Below the pieces are notes generated by a model. It was not told the origin of the DNA, made no database searches, and worked only from the letters and a program-made list of their open reading frames with translations. Below, piece by piece: positions 1-6,506 of a DNA stretch of 9,814 nt (the first letter of the stretch is position 1; every line of letters begins with the position of its first letter). The DNA is from Alphaproteobacteria bacterium. GTDB taxonomy: Bacteria; Pseudomonadota; Alphaproteobacteria; Micavibrionales; Micavibrionaceae. The stretch lies in the NCBI GenBank assembly GCA_020442505.1, contig JAGRJZ010000083.1, positions 1 to 9,814 on the forward strand, read 5' to 3'. The translations under genes were made by a program, and so were the position numbers.

Positions 1-1377
1 GAGGATGTTCTCTTCGATCTTGAGGGCGACGAACCGCTTGTTCGCGAAATGCCACCCTGCGCCGGAGACCAGATTCGAGAGCGCGATCCCGGCGAAGACG
101 CCCGGCGGTCCCCCGGCCAGGCCACCGGCGATTGACATCGGAATGCGCAGCGCGATCATCTTGAAGAAAATCAGGGAAAAGGAGCGGCGCGAGGCTCCCA
201 GCGCGTTAAAGGCCGATGCCCAGACATGGACAAGATTTCCGAGGACGTAGCTGGCCGGGACGATCCAGAAGTAGAGCGTCGCTGGTTCGATGACGGCGGG
301 ATCCCGGGAAAAGAGCCCGGCGATCGGACGGGCATACAGGGCCAGAATAACGGCCGTCAGGAGCGACCAAACCATCGTAAAACCAAGTGCTTTGCGGATC
401 GTCTCACTGACCCTCTCTCCGTTCCCTGCGCCCTGGTTTTGTCCCAGAATGGGCCCCATACCGACGGATAGCGCCATAACGATGACCATGGTAAAGGCTT
501 CGACGCGGGAGGCGATTCCAAAGCTGGCCACGGCATGGGCGCTCTCCTGAGCCAGAAGGGCGATGATGACGGCGTTTGCGACCGGCTGGAGCGCTTGCAT
601 CAGTCCGGCCGGCACGGCGATGACCAGAAGCCTTTTGAGCGAGTCCGCGAAGAGTTTTCCATGCCAGGAGGAGCGGACGATCATGTCCTTTTTAACCTTC
701 AAAACGTAAAACCCGACCCCGGCGGCGACAAGGTTCGCCAGGACGGTTGCCAGCGCCGCCCCCTGTAGGCCAAGCGCCGGAAAACCGAACAGACCGAAAA
801 TCAAAAGTGGATCGAAAATAATATTGATCAACGTCGCCAGCACCATAATCGCGGCCGGGGTCGTGGCGCTCCCGGTTGCTCGGATGGCCGCGTTTCCGAC
901 AACCGGCAGTGTTAAAAAGACCGCGCCCAAAAACCAGACGTCCATATAGGCCCGGATGAGCGGCAAGGAATGCGTTTCCGCGCCCAACAGGCGAAACAAT
1001 GGGGTTTGGAATAAGAGGCCCAGAAGACTGAAAAACCCTCCGAGAGCGGCCGCAAGAATTAACGCGTGGCTTGCTATCCGGCGGACTTTGTACCATTCTC
1101 CTCGGCCGATCAGACGGGACAAGACGGACGAGGTCGCGATGCTGACCCCCATCGTGACGGCAAAAACAAAATAGGTGACCGGAAAAGTGAAGCTGATCGC
1201 CGCCAGCTCCCGGGTCCCCAAAAGAGAAATAAAATACATGTCGACAAGCTGAAACCCGATCACGGCCAGAATTCCCCAGATCATGGGAATCGTCATCCGG
1301 ATCATATGGCCCCTGATCGGGCCTTGCGACAAGTCGCGCTTTGGTTTCCGCGCGGCGGAGGAGCGTGTGCGTCTCAT
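1..1377 (-). CDS. MATE-family multidrug/Na+ efflux transporter, 3' end cut by window edge
   Basis: The reverse strand reads openly for 459 codons from the ATG at 1377 to the window edge, so only the last few residues can be missing (MATE proteins are usually about 440-470 aa). The protein is an inner-membrane antiporter type with a basic N-terminus (about 20 residues) followed by a series of hydrophobic segments. Recognisable MATE pieces are MIPMIWG-like and DMYFISLLGTRELAA near the N-terminus, SRLIGRGE after the second helix, DPLLIFG in the middle, and VGMGPILGQNQGAGN opening the second half. This matches the two-bundle family architecture. The family exports cationic drugs using a Na+ or H+ gradient; the substrate here cannot be told. 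The chosen ATG is preceded by a purine-rich AAGAAGGA a few bases upstream. The gene diverges from rsmC across 63 bp. The long plus-strand and other-frame ORFs over this stretch are shadows. The assignment is to family level only. Confidence 0.93.
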   Translation of the reverse strand, partial: MRRTRSSAARKPKRDLSQGPIRGHMIRMTIPMIWGILAVIGFQLVDMYFISLLGTRELAAISFTFPVTYFVFAVTMGVSIATSSVLSRLIGRGEWYKVRRIASHALILAAALGGFFSLLGLLFQTPLFRLLGAETHSLPLIRAYMDVWFLGAVFLTLPVVGNAAIRATGSATTPAAIMVLATLINIIFDPLLIFGLFGFPALGLQGAALATVLANLVAAGVGFYVLKVKKDMIVRSSWHGKLFADSLKRLLVIAVPAGLMQALQPVANAVIIALLAQESAHAVASFGIASRVEAFTMVIVMALSVGMGPILGQNQGAGNGERVSETIRKALGFTMVWSLLTAVILALYARPIAGLFSRDPAVIEPATLYFWIVPASYVLGNLVHVWASAFNALGASRRSFSLIFFKMIALRIPMSIAGGLAGGPPGVFAGIALSNLVSGAGWHFANKRFVALKIEENIL

Positions 1378-1424
1378 GGCTTCCTTCTTTACAGGGGCCG
1401 GGCCTCGATGGGAAGGAGTTTTTG

Positions 1425-1433
1425 TGTTAGGCT
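1425..1433 (+). promoter_or_regulatory. Possible extended -10 element close to the rsmC start
   Basis: TG-T-TAGGCT has the layout of an extended -10 (TGn plus a TAnnnT hexamer) and ends 7 nt before the rsmC ATG. The hexamer matches only 3 of 6 consensus bases, and no convincing -35 is seen at 16-18 nt. It is listed because rsmC lacks a well-spaced Shine-Dalgarno and because the same geometry recurs at dapE and xseB. Weak on its own. Confidence 0.22.
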
Positions 1434-1440
1434 TCCGGAT

Positions 1441-2463
1441 ATGAGCGTCGATCATCTTCAGACCCTGTTTCTTCCTTTCGAAACCAAGGCTTTGCCGTGG
1501 CCCGCGGGGAAGACGCTGTTTATAAACGCGCGGCTTTGTCCCGGGTGGCAGAGATGGGCGCCGCCGGGGCATCTTGTCACGGCGCAACAGTTTTTCAAGC
1601 CTCATGCCGTTCGGCTGGAGGCTGCCGGCTATGCCGTGCAACCCGATATACCGACGGACGGCGCTTACGACGCTGTTTTGATCGCTGGCGGCAAGCAGAA
1701 AAAAGAAACACTGGCTTTTCTTGCCGCCGCCTTGCCGTTGCTGAAACCCGCCGGGACCCTTGTCTGCGCGGCGCCGAACGATATGGGCGGGAAGCGTTTG
1801 GGGAAAGCTTTTCAAACGCTGGGACTTGAAGGCCGGGAGGAAAAAAAACACCATGCCCGCGTCATTTGGGCGTCTGTATCGTCATGGGATCGGACGGCGG
1901 CCGACGACTGGGCGGCCACGGGACGCTTGCAACCGGTTTGCGGCGGGGCCTTTATGTCACGGCCTGGGATTTTCGGATGGGACAAAATCGACAGGGGATC
2001 GGCTTTGCTGGCGGAACGTCTTCCAACGGATCTGACAGGGTTGGGCGCCGATTTTGGCTGCGGATACGGTTTTTTGAGCCGCGCGGCGCAGACACGCAAT
2101 CCCGGTGTTTCGAAAATATGGGCGATCGACGCCGATTGGCGCGCCTTGGCGGCTTGCCGGGAGAATATAGAGAATTCGGGGTCTGTTGCTTGTTTGTGGG
2201 AAGATTTGACAAAACCGGTCGCCGCCTTGCCGCCGCTTGACTGGGTGGTTATGAATCCTCCCTTTCACGCGGATAAGCAAGCGCAAGTCGCCTGCGGACA
2301 GGCTTTCATTGAAAACGCTGCGCGATCCCTGAAACCAGGCGGGCGCCTGTTTATGGTTGCAAACGTTCATTTACCTTATGAACCTGTGCTGCGCGCCGGA
2401 TTTACAACGGTGGATAAACGATTCGAAGGGGACGGGTTTAAAATCTTCGTCGCCACGCGGTAG
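1441..2463 (+). CDS. rsmC: 16S rRNA (guanine-N2) methyltransferase, RsmC-like
   Basis: This 340-aa protein is close to the length of E. coli RsmC (343 aa), which uses SAM to methylate N2 of G1207 in 16S rRNA of the 30S subunit. The layout also fits. The N-terminal half (about 1-160) is a degenerate methyltransferase-like domain without a good SAM loop (VLIAGGKQKKET, then LLKPAGTLVCAAPN). The C-terminal half is the active domain: PGIFGWDKIDRGSALL (about 175-190), SAM-binding motif I ADFGCGYG (203-210), an acidic motif II AID (228-230), and the N2-guanine signature NPPFH (272-276). The ORF is open further upstream to about 1066, but that part is antisense to the MATE gene, so the start is placed at ATG 1441, where homology begins. 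A GGAAGGAG at 1411-1418 lies 22 nt from this ATG, too far to serve it, and no closer Shine-Dalgarno is seen. The gene converges on smr with a 10-bp gap. RlmG/RsmC-type specificity is inferred, not proven. Confidence 0.87.
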   Translation: MSVDHLQTLFLPFETKALPWPAGKTLFINARLCPGWQRWAPPGHLVTAQQFFKPHAVRLEAAGYAVQPDIPTDGAYDAVLIAGGKQKKETLAFLAAALPLLKPAGTLVCAAPNDMGGKRLGKAFQTLGLEGREEKKHHARVIWASVSSWDRTAADDWAATGRLQPVCGGAFMSRPGIFGWDKIDRGSALLAERLPTDLTGLGADFGCGYGFLSRAAQTRNPGVSKIWAIDADWRALAACRENIENSGSVACLWEDLTKPVAALPPLDWVVMNPPFHADKQAQVACGQAFIENAARSLKPGGRLFMVANVHLPYEPVLRAGFTTVDKRFEGDGFKIFVATR

Positions 2464-2473
2464 ATTTCCGCGC

Positions 2474-3034
2474 CTATGTTTCGTTTCCCCGGTCCCGCCG
2501 CAAGAGAACGTAGAGCGCCCCGTCTCCGCCATCTTTGGGTTGTGCGGGAATCGCCCGCAGGACGATGTCCGACAAAGGATGCATTCCCAGCCATTCCGGG
2601 ACCCGCCGGCGGAGGATTCCTTCGCTCGCCCGGCTGCGACCTTTTCCAGTGATCACAAGCACGCAGCGTCTCCCGGCGTTCTGCGCCGTGACCAGAAACG
2701 CGTTCAGCGCCGCGTAGGCTTCGTCCTGGATCAAACCGTGTAGATCCAGTCGGCCTTCGATCCGCATCTTTCCCTTACGCAGGCGTTCTTCGCTACGCCT
2801 ATCAAGCCCCGGAAGGGACGAATTCTTCGATTTTTCAACCTGTGTATATGTTTGCGTTATATGAATTTTTTCTTCTATACGATACGAGTTGTTTCGTATT
2901 TTTTCTTTTGTTGTTTTGGACGAAAACCGGTTTTCCGCGGGAGCGACGTTTCTTTGAATTGGCCGAACATCCCTTGTGACGGTAGCCCAGAGATCCTGGT
3001 CGTTTTTTTCATCGGGTGTTTTGTCTTCTGACAT
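2474..3034 (-). CDS. Smr-domain (MutS2 C-terminal type) protein
   Basis: This 186-aa protein has a C-terminal Smr domain from about residue 90. It shows IEGRLDLHG with the LDxHG motif (D97, H99, G100), then a helix DEAYAALNAFL, the strand VLVITGKG (126-132, family consensus GKG), and the ending GDGALYVLLRR (171-180, family consensus GG.GALYVLLR). Smr domains are DNA/RNA-binding and often nicking nucleases. The stand-alone alphaproteobacterial members have no firmly established role. Residues 1-72 are polar and probably disordered; the part coded at about 2820-2935 is strikingly AT-rich compared with its surroundings. The ATG at 3034 has only a loose purine stretch (AGAGAAG) 9 nt upstream. The gene is divergent from the secreted protein (67-bp gap) and convergent with rsmC. 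Family assignment is firm; function is not. Confidence 0.87.
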   Translation of the reverse strand: MSEDKTPDEKNDQDLWATVTRDVRPIQRNVAPAENRFSSKTTKEKIRNNSYRIEEKIHITQTYTQVEKSKNSSLPGLDRRSEERLRKGKMRIEGRLDLHGLIQDEAYAALNAFLVTAQNAGRRCVLVITGKGRSRASEGILRRRVPEWLGMHPLSDIVLRAIPAQPKDGGDGALYVLLRRDRGNET

Positions 3035-3075
3035 CGTGTTTTGCTTCTCTGGTGGCTTTTTCGGTCTTCCGAGGT

Positions 3076-3081
3076 CATAAT
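3076..3081 (+). promoter_or_regulatory. Possible -10 box for the secreted-protein gene
   Basis: CATAAT matches the sigma70 -10 consensus at 5 of 6 positions. It lies 20 nt before the ATG at 3102 in the short divergent gap, with the AAAGAGGA ribosome binding site between them. No good -35 sits 16-18 nt upstream, so this is a weak call. Confidence 0.3.
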
Positions 3082-3101
3082 AACAAAAAGAGGATCGTTC
3101 G

Positions 3102-3794
3102 ATGAAGACCTTTTGGTTTGTCTGCCTGATTTTTGTATGTCTTCCAGCCGTTTTTCCGACTGTCGCGCGGAGTCAGGACGTCCCTTCCTTTGATGCCAGC
3201 GCTTTTTCCTCGACCGAGAAAGCGGGGTTTGCCTTTAACACGCTGGCCCGCCGGCAACCCGATTTCGTGCGTTGGATTAAAAGCCGGATTTTGTGGGAGA
3301 CCCTTACGCCTGTTGATCGCATCGCCTATCTACAAAGCGAAACGAAACGTCTTCAAAACGGTTTCGTTCTTTATGATCCGCGGGTTGACCTTATTCCCGT
3401 GCGAACGGATGTGCTGTTTACCATCTCGTCCCCGGGGACGGGCGGCGGCTCTTTTTTACGGATCGAACCGCCGGACCAGGAAGTGCTCTTTTTCCCTTTT
3501 CTGACGGGGGATGTCTGGATTTTCGTATTGCCCGTGGAACCCTCCTTTTTTACCCGCATTCCTTTATCGCAAGAGGCCGCGGAGCGTTTACGGACGGATG
3601 GCGCTACGTTGGATACGCCGCAAAAAGGGGTTTTGTTCTTGTCGCTACGGCCGGAAGCCGTCGATCTGTCCGCGCCTTTCGATCGGGAAGGCGGCGTGAC
3701 AGGCTGGGGCATGACGGCCGCCATCGCCGCTTCCAGGCTTGAAAGCGCCCCGGGGGCAGATATCTTGTGGGAATACAAAGCCCCGGATGACTAA
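3102..3794 (+). CDS. Predicted secreted (periplasmic) protein of unknown function
   Basis: I do not recognise this 230-aa protein. It opens with a clear Sec signal peptide: K2, a hydrophobic core at about 3-19, and an A-R-S cleavage site (A22-S24) leaving Q25 as the first mature residue. The mature part has no cysteine and no further membrane helix. It has an N-terminal helical piece (about 35-85, including FVRWIKSRILWETL), then a probable beta-rich part with strands such as TDVLFTIS, GSFLRIE, EVLFFPFL and VWIFVLP (about 103-145), then GVLFLSLRPEAVDLSAPFD near 185-205. The start has an AAAGAGGA ribosome binding site about 8 nt upstream. It lies 26 bp before the next gene on the same strand and probably shares its transcript and that of truA. 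A structural or envelope role is a guess; no catalytic motif is apparent. Confidence 0.75.
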   Translation: MKTFWFVCLIFVCLPAVFPTVARSQDVPSFDASAFSSTEKAGFAFNTLARRQPDFVRWIKSRILWETLTPVDRIAYLQSETKRLQNGFVLYDPRVDLIPVRTDVLFTISSPGTGGGSFLRIEPPDQEVLFFPFLTGDVWIFVLPVEPSFFTRIPLSQEAAERLRTDGATLDTPQKGVLFLSLRPEAVDLSAPFDREGGVTGWGMTAAIAASRLESAPGADILWEYKAPDD

Positions 3795-3820
3795 AGTCAG
3801 ATAGCACGGAGGTCTGCGTC

Positions 3821-4366
3821 ATGTATTCACGGCTCGATCCTGTTTTTCGTACACAATTCCGACAAGCAGAGACAACGGATGCCGGACTTCATATCCCGCG
3901 TGAAGACGTCCGGAACGAAGGCCGCAGGAAAAACGGCCGCAAGGACGAGGAGGAGGGACAAGATCTGTGGGAAGACAGCATGGCTGTTTCCGTCGTCGCC
4001 CTCCAGAGCTTTCTGGCCGAGCTTATTGCAACGCAAACCCCGACGGAGGCGGAAAAAGAAGACCTCGTCCTATTGTCGCCTCCCTCCGACACCGCGCCGG
4101 CGGCAGAAACCAGACAGGCGCTTGCGGCTTACGGACATGCCGCGGAGATCACGCATAAACCGGTTCAGAGGCCGCCGCCGCATACGGTGCCGGAGGGGAA
4201 AGCGGATCGTCTGACGCCAGAGGAATTGCGGGCGATACAGAAACTTCTGGGGTCCTTAAAAGCCTTGCAGGATCGGCGGATCGAGTCTATTACCCTACGG
4301 CCGGCCGCCAGTTTTCTGCAAAGTCTGATCGACGCGGTGGCGCTGGCAAAAGATGGAAAAAAGTAA
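3821..4366 (+). CDS. Small charged orphan protein, translationally coupled to truA
   Basis: I do not recognise this 181-aa protein. It has no signal peptide or membrane segment. Residues about 26-52 are very highly charged (basic RNEGRRKNGRK, then acidic DEEEGQD). A predicted amphipathic helix follows (about 53-71, SMAVSVVALQSFLAELIA), then a Pro/Ala-rich probably disordered linker (about 85-130), and a second helical segment opening LTPEELRAIQKLLGSLKAL and reaching the lysine-rich end. A strong GGAGG at 3808-3812, 8 nt from the ATG, supports this start and argues that it is a real gene. Its TAA shares one base with the truA ATG (TAATG), so truA translation is probably coupled to it. The helix-linker-helix layout could suit a scaffold or partner protein; that is inference only. 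Confidence 0.72.
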   Translation: MYSRLDPVFRTQFRQAETTDAGLHIPREDVRNEGRRKNGRKDEEEGQDLWEDSMAVSVVALQSFLAELIATQTPTEAEKEDLVLLSPPSDTAPAAETRQALAAYGHAAEITHKPVQRPPPHTVPEGKADRLTPEELRAIQKLLGSLKALQDRRIESITLRPAASFLQSLIDAVALAKDGKK

Positions 4367-5148
4367 TGGCCGCGACACGTTGGAAACTGACCATCGAATA
4401 TCAGGGAAGCGGCTATTGCGGCTGGCAACGGCAGCAAGACGCCGATAAGCCGTCGATTCAACAGGCCGTGGAAGACGCCATCACCGGTTTTTGTCAGCAA
4501 AATATCCGTATTCATGTCGCCGGCCGCACAGACGCGGGGGTACATGCGCGGGGCCAGGTGGCCCATTTCGATCTGGCCTACAGACGTCCCTTGAGCGGGT
4601 TTGATCTTGCCAAGGCCTTGAACGCGCACCTCAGGGCGGAGCCGATCGCGATCGTCGCGGCGGAAGAGGTTCCGGACGATTTCCACGCCCGTTTTCACGC
4701 GACGAACAAGCTGTACACTTACCGGATTCTCAATCGTCCGGCCCCGCCGGCTCTGGAGACGGGTCGTGTCTGGCATGTCAAAAAACCTCTCAACGCGCAG
4801 GCCATGGCCGAAGCGGCGACGGTTTTGCTGGGCCATCATGATTTTACCAGCTTCCGCGATTCCCAGTGTCAGGCGAAATCCCCGGAGCGCACGCTGGACC
4901 GGCTGGATATCGAAACGCTCCCTTATGACGGGCAGGGCGGGACGGAGATACGGTTTCACGCCGAAGGGCGCTCTTTCCTCCACCATCAGGTCCGCAACAT
5001 GGTCGGAACGCTCGCATTGGTAGGGGAAGGGAAATGGACGAAACAGGACGTGAAAACAGCTTTGGAAGCCCGGGATCGGACGAAGAGCGGCCCTACGGCC
5101 CCGGCGGACGGGCTGTATCTGGTCCGGGTGGATTATCCGGAAAAGTAA
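4366..5148 (+). CDS. truA: tRNA pseudouridine(38-40) synthase TruA
   Basis: TruA converts U38, U39 and U40 of the anticodon stem-loop of many tRNAs to pseudouridine, needs no cofactor and acts as a dimer in the cytoplasm. The 260-aa length is normal. Diagnostic parts are the N-terminal strand LTIEYQGSGYCGWQRQ (about 8-23), the catalytic loop AGRTDAGVHARGQVAHF with nucleophile D56, the middle ARFHATNKLYTYRI (consensus FHARFSA..R.Y.Y.I), FTSFRDSQCQAKSPERTL, and FLHHQVRNMVGTL (consensus FL.hMVR.MvGtL). All key residues look intact. The ATG overlaps the preceding stop by one base and has only a weak Shine-Dalgarno, which suggests translational coupling. Its 3' end overlaps the dapE 3' end by 16 bp tail-to-tail, so no terminator fits between them. 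Confidence 0.97.
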   Translation: MAATRWKLTIEYQGSGYCGWQRQQDADKPSIQQAVEDAITGFCQQNIRIHVAGRTDAGVHARGQVAHFDLAYRRPLSGFDLAKALNAHLRAEPIAIVAAEEVPDDFHARFHATNKLYTYRILNRPAPPALETGRVWHVKKPLNAQAMAEAATVLLGHHDFTSFRDSQCQAKSPERTLDRLDIETLPYDGQGGTEIRFHAEGRSFLHHQVRNMVGTLALVGEGKWTKQDVKTALEARDRTKSGPTAPADGLYLVRVDYPEK

Positions 5149-6266
5149 CGATCCAGAACAGCTCGATACACGGCGGCCGTCTTTGTAAGATGATCGACCG
5201 GAATGCGCTCGTCCACATGGTGGCACAGACCGCAGAGCGGCCCAAATTCGAGAACGGGACAATATTTATAAATAAACCGGGCGTCCGAAGATCCGCCGAT
5301 CGTATCCAGCACAGGCCGAATTCCGGTGATGCCTTCCACGCAATCCTGAACCAGCGTCGCAAAGTCGCCCGGCGGTGAAAAAAAGCTCTCCGCCCCGCGG
5401 ATCCAGTCGACGGATACGGTGATGCCGCCTTGCTCGTGACGCTGGATATCTTGTGTCAATAAGGCCTCCAGCGATTCATGCGTATGCAGGTCGTTAAACC
5501 GGATGTTAAAGGTCGCCGTGACTTGCGCGGGGGTGACGTTTCCGGCCTTGTTCCCGGTGTCGACCGTGACCCATTCCAGATTCGAAGGCTGGAAATAGGC
5601 GCTCCCGTCATCCAGCTTTAGCCCGTTCAAGCCGTGCATGATGTCCCCTATCACAGGCAGGGGATTGCGTGCCTGGTCCGGATAGGCGACGTGGCCCTGC
5701 TGGCCCGTGACGGTCACGTGACCGCTCAGGGATCCGCGTCGGCCGATTTTAATCATGTCGCCGCATTCGTTGAGAGAGGTCGGTTCCCCCACGAGACAGA
5801 CATCCGGAACGTATCCGTTTTCAGCCATCCACGCCAGTGTCCGGACCGTACCAATATTGCGCGTGTGTTCTTCGTCCCCCACAATCAGGAAACTGATCGA
5901 TCCTTGTTTCGGACGTCCGAAGGCGAGCGCAGCCGCGGCGAAGGCCGCTACGCCGCCCTTCATGTCCACCGCGCCGCGGCCGTATAAAACGCCGTCATGG
6001 ATTTCCGCCGCGAAGGGCGGACGGCTCCAGCGTGCTTCATCCCCCACGGACACGACGTCCGTATGACCTGAAAAGCAAAAATGCGGTCCGAGCGCCGGAC
6101 CGTCTATCCGCGCGAACAGGCACGAGACGCCGTCAAACTCCAGCGGATAGCACGCATACCCCGCAGGCTCCAGCAGGTCGATCAAAACCTTTTGCGCGCC
6201 GCGATCCGCAGGCGTGATGGACGGCACACGAATCAAAGATTGTAAAATCGAAACGGGATCGGTCAT
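5133..6266 (-). CDS. dapE: Succinyl-diaminopimelate desuccinylase DapE
   Basis: DapE hydrolyses N-succinyl-L,L-diaminopimelate to L,L-DAP and succinate, a step toward meso-DAP for peptidoglycan and toward lysine. This 377-aa protein is a full-length M20 family di-zinc enzyme. Visible metal-site and catalytic residues are FSGHTDVV (H68, D70), GRGAVDMKGG (D101), GDEE (E132/E133), GEPTS (E161) and CHHVDER (H349 by alignment). The dimerisation-domain part includes SGHVTVTGQQGHVAYPD, and the C-terminal GGSSDARF is the DapE-type signature. DapE is preferred over ArgE or general M20 peptidases because of EFGPLCGLCHHVDERIP and because the gene lies beside truA, a familiar alphaproteobacterial pairing. 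No Shine-Dalgarno is seen upstream of the ATG at 6266; a -10-like element ends 7 nt before it. Confidence 0.96.
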   Translation of the reverse strand: MTDPVSILQSLIRVPSITPADRGAQKVLIDLLEPAGYACYPLEFDGVSCLFARIDGPALGPHFCFSGHTDVVSVGDEARWSRPPFAAEIHDGVLYGRGAVDMKGGVAAFAAAALAFGRPKQGSISFLIVGDEEHTRNIGTVRTLAWMAENGYVPDVCLVGEPTSLNECGDMIKIGRRGSLSGHVTVTGQQGHVAYPDQARNPLPVIGDIMHGLNGLKLDDGSAYFQPSNLEWVTVDTGNKAGNVTPAQVTATFNIRFNDLHTHESLEALLTQDIQRHEQGGITVSVDWIRGAESFFSPPGDFATLVQDCVEGITGIRPVLDTIGGSSDARFIYKYCPVLEFGPLCGLCHHVDERIPVDHLTKTAAVYRAVLDRYFSG

Positions 6267-6273
6267 GAGTGAA

Positions 6274-6282
6274 ACACTAGCA
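6274..6282 (-). promoter_or_regulatory. Possible extended -10 element close to the dapE start
   Basis: On the minus strand the sequence reads TGC-TAGTGT, an extended -10 layout (TGn plus TAnnnT), ending 7 nt before the dapE ATG. The hexamer matches 3 of 6 consensus bases and I see no good -35. It overlaps a small inverted repeat, CTAGC-7 nt-GCTAG (6277-6293), which could instead be an operator half-site pair or chance. If used, the mRNA would be leaderless or nearly so. Confidence 0.27.
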
Positions 6283-6305
6283 AAGACCGCTAGGAAAGGA
6301 CAGCT

Positions 6306-6504
6306 TTAAGTGTCATTTAAACGACTATAGAAAGCTGACGATCATGGCAATGCGCTTGTTGCCATCGAAAAAGGGACGGTTTGTTGCCAGCCCGTAAGCG
6401 TACGCCACGGCCATAGCCGTGATATCGACGGTGTTTTCGCCGTAGAAAAATAAATGGCGAGGACGGTCCAATGCGGACTCCAAGCCTTCCTCATCTCTGA
6501 TGCC
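6306..6504 (-). pseudogene. Decayed Doc (death-on-curing, Fic-fold) toxin fragment
   Basis: The 240 bp between ispA and dapE are not empty. The minus strand codes for a Doc-like segment: GIRDEEGLESALDRPRHLF, then YGENTVDI, AVAYAYGLATNRPFFDGNKR and IAMIVSFL, ending at a TAG (6325-6327). Doc proteins are about 120-130 aa kinases with the Fic fold that modify EF-Tu and are neutralised by the antitoxin Phd. Here only about 60 residues remain. The first 40-50 residues are missing, with no start codon before GIRDEE. The C-terminal helices are also gone. The catalytic-loop histidine of HPFxDGNKR is an arginine (NRPFFDGNKR). After the TAG the +1 frame reads SRLNDT, resembling the usual FLxLNG, so a one-base indel near 6326-6328 probably caused the stop. 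No phd-like antitoxin gene is seen nearby. The fragment abuts the ispA stop codon. Family recognition is by eye. Confidence 0.77.
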
Positions 6505-6506
6505 TG

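Noticed and set aside
1066..1440. N-terminal extension of the rsmC reading frame by 125 codons.
   Set aside because: The extension is antisense to the well-supported MATE coding sequence, is Arg/Asp/His-rich shadow sequence, and would make the protein much longer than the family norm.
4165..5262. 365-aa open frame on the minus strand.
   Set aside because: It lies antisense to truA and the orphan gene, is rich in Arg/Pro/Gly as expected of a high-GC shadow, and shows no family motifs. TruA is unambiguous on the other strand.
6277..6293. Inverted repeat CTAGC-7 nt-GCTAG upstream of dapE, considered as a terminator or operator.
   Set aside because: A 5-bp stem without a T run is too weak for a terminator, and there is no evidence for a binding protein. 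It is mentioned only alongside the -10 candidate.
6305..6321. TTTAA-6 nt-TTTAA direct repeat in the dapE upstream region.
   Set aside because: It is short, AT-only and in a decaying sequence, so chance is likely; it is not usable as an attachment site or operator call.
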